Below, one piece after another: positions 8,467 to 15,553 of a DNA stretch of 20,104 nt; within the stretch, counting starts at the first letter, position 1; every line of letters starts with the position of its first letter. A program made the position numbers and the translations under genes. Source of the stretch: CAZGAQ01 sp964523405 (lineage in GTDB: Bacteria > Planctomycetota > Phycisphaerae > UBA1845 > Fen-1342); assembly GCA_964523405.1 (NCBI GenBank), contig CAZGAQ010000057.1, forward strand, positions 1 through 20,104, written 5' to 3'. The notes beneath the pieces are model-generated. The model ran no database searches. It saw only the letters and a program-made list of their open reading frames with translations, and had not been told where the DNA came from.

Positions 8467-8637
8467 CTAGTTCGGCACCGCCAGCTTGCCGTCAACCGCG
8501 CCGAACATCGCCGAGACCTTCTGGCCCAGCAGCGTAATCGCGCCGATGGCCACAATAATGATCAGGGCGAGCATGACCGCGTACTCGGTCGCGGTCGGAC
8601 CATCTTCACTGACCAGGAATCGCTTCAACGTGTTCAT
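8467..8637 (-). CDS. flp: Flp/Fap-type major pilin
   Basis: This is the major subunit of the Tad pilus, 56 residues, typical of Flp prepilins. The ATG at 8637 has AAAGGA 5 bases upstream; an upstream TTG at 8658 in the same frame is less likely. The leader M-N-T-L-K-R-F-L-V-S-E-D-G ends at G13, followed by P-T-A-T-E-Y, with Glu at +5 and Tyr at +6, the class IVb processing signature. The hydrophobic helix runs from about 20 to 38. The mature protein would be 43 residues. It is the first gene of the locus, so its promoter should lie between 8638 and 8981. Confidence 0.95.
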   Translation of the reverse strand: MNTLKRFLVSEDGPTATEYAVMLALIIIVAIGAITLLGQKVSAMFGAVDGKLAVPN

Positions 8638-8981
8638 GACTGTCCTTTCTTTCGCCAAACCTTGTGGCGGCCGATCGCCGCCTCACTGTCGCCACGTCCC
8701 TGCGGCCCCTGCATCCGTGTTCTTCCCACTCTCCGAACAGCACAAGCAGGAACACCCTGCCGTACCTGCAGCCCTCTGCTTGGAAGCTGCTTCGGTCCAC
8801 CTCGCTGCCCGCCTCCGCATCGCGGCAGGCTGGCACTCCTAAGCCTCCAAAACGTTGGGCGACGAGGCAAACACCGGGCGCGGATTTGGGTAAGAAATGC
8901 GCGTTTTTGAGTGAGAAGCGCGCGGACTTCACCGCCCCCAACACTCCCCCTTCGTCTCATCCTTCCGGACCTGCAAGCCCC
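8638..8981. promoter_or_regulatory. Intergenic region upstream of flp with an AT-richer tandem motif
   Basis: No convincing gene lies in these 344 bases between the end of aroDE and the pilin start. They must contain the flp promoter unless transcription comes through from aroDE. An AT-richer patch at 8885-8922 is made of two imperfect 19-base copies ending in GCGCG (8885-8903, starting TTTGGGTAAG, and 8904-8922, starting TTTTTGAGTG), a possible operator or upstream promoter element. I found no good sigma-70 or sigma-54 boxes. A small inverted pair TGTTC (8718-8722) / GAACA (8735-8739) is also present, possibly by chance. Confidence 0.3.
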
Positions 8982-10553
8982 CTACGACTGCGACCCGCCC
9001 ATAAAACTCGCACTCGCCGCCGCGCCGTGCCAGTTCGCAAATTGCAGCCGCCCCTGCCCCAGGAACATCGCCCAGCCGCTTACGATTTCGCACCCGCACT
9101 CCCGCGCTTCCCGCAAGAGCCGCGTCTCGGCCGGTTGGTAAACTGTATCGAACACCACGGTATTCGGACGCAGCCACTCCTTGGGCAGCGGCGTCTCCGC
9201 CACTCGGGGCCACAGCCCCACAGACGTGCAGTTGACGAGTACGTCGCCGACGTAAGCCGCTCGTTCCTCCCAATCCGCCGCCGCACAGCGCAGCTCCTGC
9301 GCCAGGCTCTCTGCCCGCTGCCGATCCCGGTTATAGACCGTGACTCGGCACTCACGCGACACCAGCGCCGCCACCACCGCCCGCGCCACGCCCCCAGCCC
9401 CCAGCACCGCCACCTGCGCACCGTCCAGTCGGCCATCCGCGTAGCGCGCCGTCTGCGCCAAGGCCGCCAACGCCCCCGGCGCGTCCGTATTGTCCCCCTC
9501 CCACGTCCCGCCCACGGCGCGCGTCAACGTATTCACGGCCCCGCACTGCCGGGCCAGCGCGCTCACGCGCAGCCCCTGCGCATCCAGCCACCGCAGCGCG
9601 TGCTCCTTGTGCGGCAACGTCACGCTCAGGCCCGCCACCCCCAACTCCGCACTCGCGATCGTCGCCATGAACGCCGCGAAATCCCCCTCGTCCGGCCCCA
9701 CCGGCAGTGGCAGGTACACCCCGTCGCACCCCGCCCGCGCCATCGCCGCATTGTGCAGCTCCGGCCCCCGTGAGTGCGCCACCGGCCAGCCCACGACTCC
9801 ATACACGCGCGTCGCCGGCCCGATCCGCTCCCAGCCGTACCGCTCGCGCAACTCCCCCACCGTCGGTTGCCCGGGCGCGGACGCCTCCCCCGCCTCGAGT
9901 GCCGCGAATGTCAGCCAGGCGCCAAATTTGCCGGCCAGCACCCGCGTCGCCAACCCGGCCGGCCCCATCGTCAGGGCGATCATCGGCCGCCGTGCGCTGC
10001 GCTGCCGCAACTCGTCCAGCACCCGAAACGCGTCGCGTGCGTCGCGCGCTGTGAAGACCGCCTTCACGACGGCCGCCGGCGTCGCCGCCAACGCATCGAA
10101 CACCGCCCCAACATCCTCCGGCGTCGCGCGAAAATCGTGGTGCGACAGGATGAGCTGGCTGCGCCCCCGCCGCATGACACCCGCGCCATCCACCCTACCC
10201 CCTTCCACCTCGCACACCAGCCCGATCTTCTGCCGAATGTTCGCCGAGCGCCGCCACGTTGCGAGCTCGACATCAATGTACTCCGGCCGCAGCAGCCCGA
10301 GCCGTTCGATCAGCGCGATCCGCTCCGCTTCATCGCCCGCCCACGCTCCGCCCTCGTCGCGCGCCCGCACCGTGAGAATGTAGGGCAGAGGGTGCGGCTC
10401 ACGCAGCAGCCGCGCCGCCGCGTCCGCGTCCCCAATGCAGTCCACCCGCAATTCCACGAGCCCCGCCCCCGCTGCCACGGCCGCGCGCACCTGCTGCGCG
10501 AGCGGAATCTCCGCCGACACGATCGGAACCGCGATCTGACAACCCGTCGTCAC
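8982..10553 (-). CDS. aroDE: Bifunctional type I 3-dehydroquinate dehydratase / shikimate dehydrogenase
   Basis: This fused enzyme catalyses steps 3 and 4 of the shikimate pathway: dehydroquinate to dehydroshikimate, then NADPH reduction to shikimate. The GTG at 10553 is chosen for GGAG 5 bases upstream and because the first dehydratase strand begins at once (Q-I-A-V-P-I-V); an ATG at 10643 would add an Arg-rich leader. The product is 523 residues. The dehydratase domain covers about 5-245, with E-L-R-V-D (34-38), the catalytic His139 in S-H-H-D-F and the Schiff-base Lys164. The dehydrogenase domain covers about 249-515, with Y-G-V-V-G-W-P-V-A-H-S (251-261), catalytic K316 in L-P-H-K, catalytic D357 in D-N-T-D, the NADP loop G-A-G-G-V-A (385-390), N-R at 409-410 fitting NADPH preference, and Q500 near the substrate. 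All key residues are intact. The same fusion order is known from plants and some bacteria. Confidence 0.95.
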   Translation of the reverse strand: MTTGCQIAVPIVSAEIPLAQQVRAAVAAGAGLVELRVDCIGDADAAARLLREPHPLPYILTVRARDEGGAWAGDEAERIALIERLGLLRPEYIDVELATWRRSANIRQKIGLVCEVEGGRVDGAGVMRRGRSQLILSHHDFRATPEDVGAVFDALAATPAAVVKAVFTARDARDAFRVLDELRQRSARRPMIALTMGPAGLATRVLAGKFGAWLTFAALEAGEASAPGQPTVGELRERYGWERIGPATRVYGVVGWPVAHSRGPELHNAAMARAGCDGVYLPLPVGPDEGDFAAFMATIASAELGVAGLSVTLPHKEHALRWLDAQGLRVSALARQCGAVNTLTRAVGGTWEGDNTDAPGALAALAQTARYADGRLDGAQVAVLGAGGVARAVVAALVSRECRVTVYNRDRQRAESLAQELRCAAADWEERAAYVGDVLVNCTSVGLWPRVAETPLPKEWLRPNTVVFDTVYQPAETRLLREARECGCEIVSGWAMFLGQGRLQFANWHGAAASASFMGGSQS

Positions 10554-10711
10554 GTTCACTCCGCCGGCGCCCGGCGCCACGCTCCGGATCAGGTGCACCG
10601 CGCGCCAGATGCTACGCACGCCCCGCCTCCGACGGGAGAGCATCCCCCGAGATTCCGCCCCCCACCCCGTCTCGGCCGCGCGCGTCTTCGATTCACTATT
10701 CGCTAAGCGCC

Positions 10712-10742
10712 AGGTGCCATTCCCCCTTTTCCCTTGGCACCT
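10712..10742. repeat. 8-bp inverted repeat downstream of the surface-protein gene
   Basis: AGGTGCCA (10712-10719) and TGGCACCT (10735-10742) form perfect 8-bp arms around a 15-base pyrimidine-rich loop. It lies about 65 bases past the stop of the large exported-protein gene (minus strand) and before aroDE. It could end that transcript, although no U-tract follows. Similar GGTGCC/GGCACC pyrimidine-rich elements are, from memory, frequent between planctomycete genes, so a dispersed intergenic repeat is the alternative. Confidence 0.35.
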
Positions 10743-10807
10743 TTCCCCCGTCCTGGGGCCTCGCCCCCCTGGTCACCTTGTCACTGGCCCACTGGCTCAC
10801 TTCACTT

Positions 10808-13800
10808 CTACCGGCACCCCGTATTCTGCAGCGTGATCAGCGGATCGATGTCCCGCCAATTCACGTGCCCGTCACCGCTCGGGTCCAGATTCGAGAACGG
10901 ACAGCCCGGCGCCGTCCCGCCAAAGAGCGCCCGCCAGCCGGTTTGGTTGTCGTTCATGCCGGCCACAAAGTAATCGATGTCCCGCCAGTTCACCGCCCGA
11001 TCACAGTTCGCATCGCCCGGGCAGAACCCCGTTTCGCACTCGTCCGGCGTCCCATTGCCGTTCAGGTCAAAGCTGCGCCCGTCTGCCAGATCGCACGCGT
11101 CCGGCCAGCCGTCGCCATTGCAGTCCGGCGCCACCGGCGTGCCCGTATACGTCACGCGGATCTGCAGGAACGTCGGCACGCCGCAATCCACTGCGTACAC
11201 ATCGGGCGATGGCACCAGCCGAATCACCGCATTGCCGCCGGCCAGCGCCGCGTTGTACTGCGCCGCCGGAATGACGAGCGTATCCTGCCCCAGCACGCAA
11301 TACTGATATCCGCCATCAAACACCGCGCCGACAGGCGTACCGTTGACCTCTACCGTCACATAGGTCGTCACGAAGTTGATGCGCCCCAGCGCGTGGCAAT
11401 CCAGCGTCACGTCGCTCACCGCCTGCGGCGGCGCCGTCAGCGTGAACGTGCGCGGCGTATTGTCCAGCGGCGTGTACGTCGGCGACGTCGCGTCGACGCT
11501 CGCCGCCAACTCACATACGTCCAGCCGCCCGTTGCCGTTGCAGTCCCGACCCGCGCGCAGGTGCGTGGCCGGAATCACCGCCGGCTCCCCGCCCGGTGGC
11601 TGCCACCGGAGCTGGACCTGGGCGGTCCCCGTCGCATGGAAATACTCCAGCCGTAGCGCGTAGGTCCGCTCGGCCTGCAGCGCGATCGTCCCGGCCGCTT
11701 CGCCCACGCCACCGCTCACCCAGTGATCCACCACCAGCCGCCCATCGACCCACAGCCGCACACCATTGTCGGCCTGAACGGAGAACGTGTACACGCCGGC
11801 TGCCGCGGGCGTGACCACGGCCCCGCTCCAGCGCACCCCGAATGACCCGCTCTGCAGCCCGGGCGCTGGCGTCCCTGTCCCCCAGGCAAAATCCACGCCC
11901 GCGTCGACCCGCCCGCGCGGTGTGCCCGTCAGATTCGGATCGTCGTAGTACGCCGCCGCCAACCCCCACCGCCCGTCCACTTCGCACACGTCCGGTACAC
12001 CGTTCGCGTTGCAGTCGTGGTCCGCGTCGACGACGTCGCACTCGTCCGGCACGCCGTTCGCATCGCAGTCGTAGCTCGCCGCCTGCGCTATGTCGCACTC
12101 GTCCGGCTGCCCGTTACCGTTGCAGTCGTGGCTCGCGCCCGTGGCCAGGTCGCATTCATCCGGCACGCCGTTCGCGTTGCAGTCGGCACTGGCACCGATG
12201 GCAATGTCGCACTCATCCGGAAAACCGTTGTGGTTGCAGTCCTGGCTCGCACCCCCCGCCAGGTCCGTTCCGTCCGGAATCCCGTTGCCGTTGCAGTCCT
12301 CGCACTCATCCGGCACGCCGTTGCTGTCCGCATCCAGACTCGTCCCGTTGACGATGTCCGTCCCGTCGTGCACACCGTTGTGGTTGCAGTCCCCCAGCCG
12401 CACGAAGTACACGTCCTGCTCACCATTGAACGTGGCCGCGTAGATCGCGCTCGCTCCGGCGTTGTCCGCCACGATCTGCGAATAGTCCCCGATCTTGTTC
12501 TGCTGCGGCCAACCCACAAAGTGCTCGAAGGAGGGCGTGATGCGGATGTTGGGCGACCACGTTTGGCCTGCGTTCGTCGAGTACGCATAGTACAATGCTG
12601 ACGTCAGCGGCGAGACCGGGTTCGCGTCGTCGCGCGAATCGTGGAAGATGGCGTCCACCCGCCCGTTCGGCGCCACCGCGATGGCCGCAAACCATTGCCA
12701 CGCGCCGAACGCGTCATCGTTGACCCGCACCGGCGCCCCCCACGTTGTTCCCCCGTTTGTGCTGCGCGCCAGCATCACATCTGCCGGATCGTCGACCGTC
12801 CCCACCGCACACGCCAGGTACACGTAACCCCGTGAGCTTCCGCTCGACGCGTCCACGGCCACGCACGCCTGGCTCATCAGCCCGCCCGGATTCGGCCCCG
12901 CGTTGATCGCCATGTTGCCGCCCAGCGACACCAGCGTGGTCGTGAAGGTCGGGGTCTGCGCGGAGTTGCGCGCATTCGTGGATTTCGCCACGGCGAACTT
13001 CGTGAAGTCAATTGTCCCCGTGCTGGCATCGCAGCCGGCGACATACAGCTCGCCGTCCGGCCCGACCGCCAGCGTCCCGAAGCTCGGCACGCGCGAGATG
13101 GTGACCGGGTTACTGAAGCTCGTGCCGCCGTTGGTCGAACGCGTGAACACCCGCGTCCCGCAGCAATTCGAATTGCGCTGCCACGACAGGTAGATGAAGC
13201 CCCGCCCGCTGCTCGTCGAGCGATCGATCACCATCCATTCCTTGTCGCCGCCGTATGCCGCAGTCTTGGTCGGCCACGTCACGCCACCATTCAGCGACTT
13301 GAACACGTCGACCGTGAAATTCTCTTTCAGGCTCGCATAGTAGAAATTCCCGTTGGCATCGACGTCCACCACCGGGTCGCTGCGGAACACGTTCACTTCC
13401 AGCACACCCGGAAACGTCCACGTCTGCCCCCCGTTCGTGCTGTACGCCCAGCCCGCTTGCCGGAAATTCGACATCACGCTGTCAAACTGCCGCCACCCCG
13501 CCACGATCTTGTTCGGATCCGTCGGGCTCACCGCCAGCGACGGTTCATTCGCCGCGTCCCCATAGATGTTTTGCTGCGCCGCGTCCACGTTCACCTGCCT
13601 GCTGGGGTACGGCCCCCGGACCTGGTGCCGCGCCCGCAGCCCTGGAAATGCCGCCCGCGGCGCCGGCCGCAGCGCCGGCCGCTGGTCCGGCTTCTCCTCG
13701 TGCCCGGCCGCCGGAGGGTAATACCCCCACCGATCCGGAACCGGCGGCAGCCCACCGACCTCCGCGGGCGCCGCCTCATCCGGCTGCTCGCGCTGGCCGT

Positions 13801-13972
13801 CCGGCCAGGCGTCCCATGCCGCCAGCCCATCCGCGGCTGCCTTGTCTACCGTGTCGCCGGCTGCCCCCTGCGCGTCGCGCGCTGCTCCCTTGTCCGCGCC
13901 GTGGCCTGCTAGCGCCACGGCGAACGCAACAGCCCAAACCACCACAGACCCACACCATGCTCGCTTCGACAT
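10808..13972 (-). CDS. Exported BNR-repeat / EF-loop / PA14 / dockerin-like protein
   Basis: This is a 1054-residue exported modular protein, probably on or outside the cell surface. The ATG at 13972 follows GGGAGG and opens a clear signal peptide (hydrophobic 8-22). Residues 27-130 are Ala/Pro-rich. A sialidase-like BNR propeller (about 135-525) carries Asp-box-like motifs S-T-N-G-G-x-x-W at about 178-185, 226-233, 279-286, 404-411 and 465-472. About seven 19-residue calcium-loop repeats of the type D-C-N-x-N-G-x-P-D-E-C-D follow (528-667). Next come a PA14 domain (about 668-805, with D-N-G-V-R-L-W-V-D-G), another calcium loop (810-821), a beta-rich domain (about 825-945), two more loops (950-980) and a dockerin-like pair, both copies containing V-N-W-R-D-I-D (994-1000 and 1037-1043). 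BNR folds occur in sialidases and in non-enzymatic binding proteins; no catalytic set is evident, so I do not call an enzyme. Confidence 0.88.
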   Translation of the reverse strand: MSKRAWCGSVVVWAVAFAVALAGHGADKGAARDAQGAAGDTVDKAAADGLAAWDAWPDGQREQPDEAAPAEVGGLPPVPDRWGYYPPAAGHEEKPDQRPALRPAPRAAFPGLRARHQVRGPYPSRQVNVDAAQQNIYGDAANEPSLAVSPTDPNKIVAGWRQFDSVMSNFRQAGWAYSTNGGQTWTFPGVLEVNVFRSDPVVDVDANGNFYYASLKENFTVDVFKSLNGGVTWPTKTAAYGGDKEWMVIDRSTSSGRGFIYLSWQRNSNCCGTRVFTRSTNGGTSFSNPVTISRVPSFGTLAVGPDGELYVAGCDASTGTIDFTKFAVAKSTNARNSAQTPTFTTTLVSLGGNMAINAGPNPGGLMSQACVAVDASSGSSRGYVYLACAVGTVDDPADVMLARSTNGGTTWGAPVRVNDDAFGAWQWFAAIAVAPNGRVDAIFHDSRDDANPVSPLTSALYYAYSTNAGQTWSPNIRITPSFEHFVGWPQQNKIGDYSQIVADNAGASAIYAATFNGEQDVYFVRLGDCNHNGVHDGTDIVNGTSLDADSNGVPDECEDCNGNGIPDGTDLAGGASQDCNHNGFPDECDIAIGASADCNANGVPDECDLATGASHDCNGNGQPDECDIAQAASYDCDANGVPDECDVVDADHDCNANGVPDVCEVDGRWGLAAAYYDDPNLTGTPRGRVDAGVDFAWGTGTPAPGLQSGSFGVRWSGAVVTPAAAGVYTFSVQADNGVRLWVDGRLVVDHWVSGGVGEAAGTIALQAERTYALRLEYFHATGTAQVQLRWQPPGGEPAVIPATHLRAGRDCNGNGRLDVCELAASVDATSPTYTPLDNTPRTFTLTAPPQAVSDVTLDCHALGRINFVTTYVTVEVNGTPVGAVFDGGYQYCVLGQDTLVIPAAQYNAALAGGNAVIRLVPSPDVYAVDCGVPTFLQIRVTYTGTPVAPDCNGDGWPDACDLADGRSFDLNGNGTPDECETGFCPGDANCDRAVNWRDIDYFVAGMNDNQTGWRALFGGTAPGCPFSNLDPSGDGHVNWRDIDPLITLQNTGCR
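10844..10993 (-). repeat. Paired dockerin-like coding repeat (V-N-W-R-D-I-D)
   Basis: Two 21-base segments, 10844-10864 and 10973-10993, differ at one base and encode the two V-N-W-R-D-I-D motifs. Their near-identity at third codon positions, against diverged flanks, points to strong constraint, recent duplication or gene conversion. They are the two calcium-binding half-modules of a dockerin-like C-terminus. Confidence 0.7.
11978..12391 (-). repeat. Tandem ~57-bp repeats encoding D-C-N-x-N-G calcium loops
   Basis: The segment encodes seven to eight copies of a 19-residue calcium-loop unit. The GCAGTC motif recurs at a 57-base spacing through the middle of the array (roughly 12119, 12176, 12233 and 12290). 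One unit is longer (D-A-D-S-N-G variant) and two end in D-G-T-D instead of D-E-C-D. Such arrays can change copy number by slippage or recombination, and they are prone to misassembly. Confidence 0.85.
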
Positions 13973-14231
13973 GCGCTCCGCCTCCCAGCACGCCGACCGG
14001 CCACCCCGACGTGGTCCCAGACAGACGGGCTGCACACATCTTAACGTTCGACCGCCCTGCCCCCAAATCCTGACAACCCGCGGAAAATGTACCGTCGGAC
14101 CCGCGCCCGTCCCGCCCGACTGGGAGGGATCGCCAAAGCGGAATGCAGCTCAACCCACCCCTCGCGGCAACACCGAGTCGCAGGAGTGCGGGTCCTTCCG
14201 CGGGCTGCGCAGTCGCTCCGCCCGTGCAACG
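13973..14231. other. Intergenic gap, no gene seen
   Basis: These 259 bases separate the end of the aldo/keto reductase gene from the start of the large exported-protein gene, so they should carry the latter's promoter on the minus strand. I found no convincing -35/-10 pair, repeat or small gene. Confidence 0.5.
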
Positions 14232-15224
14232 TCACCGCCCCGCCACGGGGTTCCAGTGACATACCCCCTTGCCCACCACCGCCTCTGTCGCCCGCCGCTC
14301 CACCTCCGCCAGTTCCGCCGCACTGTATGGCGCAAACTCTGCCGCCACCGCAACCGCCGCATCCAGTTCGTTCGGGTAACTCATGCCCAGCAGGGCCACG
14401 TCCGGATCGCGCGTCAGCGTATACCGCACACACTCCGCCACCGTCAACCGCGGCAGTCGCGGCCCGCCGTCCGCACCTCCCGCCGTCGCCCCGGCATCAT
14501 CGCCTTCGCGCGCGCCCCCAATACCACCAGCCGCTCCGCCCGAACCCAGCTTCCCGCGCGGCCGCACGGCGAGCGGCTGGTTGTAACCGGTCGTATCCCC
14601 CAGCAGCTTGCCCGCCCCGAACGTCTTGAAGCACACTGTCCCCACCCCGTGCTGCCGCGCCAGCGGCAACACCTCGTGCACGAATCGCGCGTCCACGCAC
14701 GCCCCCACCGGGAACATCACCACGTCACACAGCCCCGACTGCACCGCACCGCGCAGCACCGCCGGGTCATGGCTCGAAATCCCCCGAAACCGCAGCTTCC
14801 CTGCTTTGCGGCACACCTCCAATTCGTCGAACCCGCGTCCCGGCGTCGTCACGTGCTCCCAAACCTCCGGCGCACACAGCGCGTGAAACACGAACAGGTC
14901 CACGTGGTCCAGCCGCAGCCGCGCCAGACTCTCGTCCACCTGTCGCGCGACCGGCTCGGTTGGATGGTCCACTTTGTCGATGACGAACATCCGCTCGCGC
15001 CACCCGCCCGCCAGTGCCGCCCCCACGACCTCCTCGCTGTACCCCGCTTCGTATCCCGGCGCCGTGTCGATCACATTCAGCCCGTAGTCCATCGCCCGGT
15101 GCAGCGTCGCCACCAGCGCATCCCGCGCCAGGCTTCGATCTGCCAAATCTCCGATGCCCACGCGCGTGACCACGAAACCCGTGCGTCCCAACTCCCGACG
15201 CGGCTCAAAATGCGGGCTGCTCAT
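14232..15224 (-). CDS. Aldo/keto reductase family oxidoreductase
   Basis: This is a 330-residue aldo/keto reductase, presumably cytosolic and NADPH-dependent; the substrate cannot be told. The ATG at 15224 has GAGGAAAGG upstream and the family-typical start L-G-R-T-G at 12-16. The catalytic tetrad is visible: D53 and Y58 in D-T-A-P-G-Y, K84 in V-I-D-K-V-D-H, and H114 in F-V-F-H. The barrel continues through R-F-R-G-I-S-S-H-D (145-153), the family's G-x-S-x-H strand. A Gly/Ala-rich low-complexity stretch (about 224-256) interrupts the region where cofactor-binding loops usually lie. The later segment T-L-T-R-D-P-D-V-A-L-L-G-M-S (269-282) matches the usual C-terminal barrel strand. There is no operon partner: its neighbours are a divergent gene on one side and a 259-base gap on the other. 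Confidence 0.9.
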   Translation of the reverse strand: MSSPHFEPRRELGRTGFVVTRVGIGDLADRSLARDALVATLHRAMDYGLNVIDTAPGYEAGYSEEVVGAALAGGWRERMFVIDKVDHPTEPVARQVDESLARLRLDHVDLFVFHALCAPEVWEHVTTPGRGFDELEVCRKAGKLRFRGISSHDPAVLRGAVQSGLCDVVMFPVGACVDARFVHEVLPLARQHGVGTVCFKTFGAGKLLGDTTGYNQPLAVRPRGKLGSGGAAGGIGGAREGDDAGATAGGADGGPRLPRLTVAECVRYTLTRDPDVALLGMSYPNELDAAVAVAAEFAPYSAAELAEVERRATEAVVGKGVCHWNPVAGR

Positions 15225-15379
15225 GCGCCTTTCCTCACGCGGCCTCGCGCTGCACGCCGCTGCTCTTTGCTGCGCCCGCATTCTACCGCTGCGCTGCACG
15301 CCGTGCGTCTCCGCGCCCCCTTGTGGCGTCACTCGTCTCTGCCCGACGCCTCGGTGCCATCCTCAACGCATGCCCCTCC

Positions 15380-15406
15380 ATTGTGGCACCGGCATCTCGC
15401 CGGTGG
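15380..15406. repeat. Dispersed palindromic intergenic element, copy 1
   Basis: This 27-base element begins ATTGTGGCACCGGC and ends CTCGCCGGTGG. Its core ACCGGC-ATCTC-GCCGGT is a perfect 6-bp hairpin with a 5-base loop. A second copy starts exactly 50 bases further on. In one frame it reads C-G-T-G-I-S-P-V, which recalls the 'GTGVSPV / TGETPVP' noncoding repeat that I remember being abundant between genes in planctomycetes and related phyla. Confidence 0.7.
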
Positions 15407-15429
15407 CCTCATTCCCGATTTCCCTTCCT

Positions 15430-15456
15430 ATTGTGGCGCCGGCGTCTCGCCGGTGG
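15430..15456. repeat. Dispersed palindromic intergenic element, copy 2
   Basis: This is the second 27-base copy, differing from the first at two positions (A to G in each case) and reading C-G-A-G-V-S-P-V in one frame. Its core CCGGC-GTCTC-GCCGG keeps the 5-base loop with 5 pairs. The G/A changes leave the hairpin foldable. Confidence 0.7.
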
Positions 15457-15553
15457 TCGTGCATCGCGGCGCCGCCATCTTTCCGCTGACCACGAGCGCC
15501 CCCTGCCTCCCACCCGGTACCCCGGTACAATATCCACAGACAGGAGACTCACG

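Larger units (their letters stand above)
15225..15553. other. Divergent intergenic region with repeats
   Basis: This 329-base gap lies between two divergently read genes and has no convincing coding sequence. It holds an exact 13-base direct repeat GCGCTGCACGCCG (15247-15259 and 15291-15303) and the pair of 27-base elements described separately. A TACAAT box at 15526-15531 could be a -10 for the downstream small gene, but no matching -35 is visible. Confidence 0.5.

Noticed and set aside
8664..10706. Long plus-strand frames opposite aroDE (Arg/Pro/His-rich)
   Set aside because: Both domains of aroDE are complete with all catalytic residues on the minus strand; the opposite frames look like shadows.
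11978..12391. CRISPR-like array, because of regular spacing
   Set aside because: The 57-base periodicity is in frame and encodes calcium-loop repeats of a protein; there are no identical repeats with unique spacers and no cas genes.
14041..14110. TTGTCA and TAAGAT on the minus strand as the promoter of the large exported protein
   Set aside because: The spacing is about 27 bases, far from the 16-18 needed.
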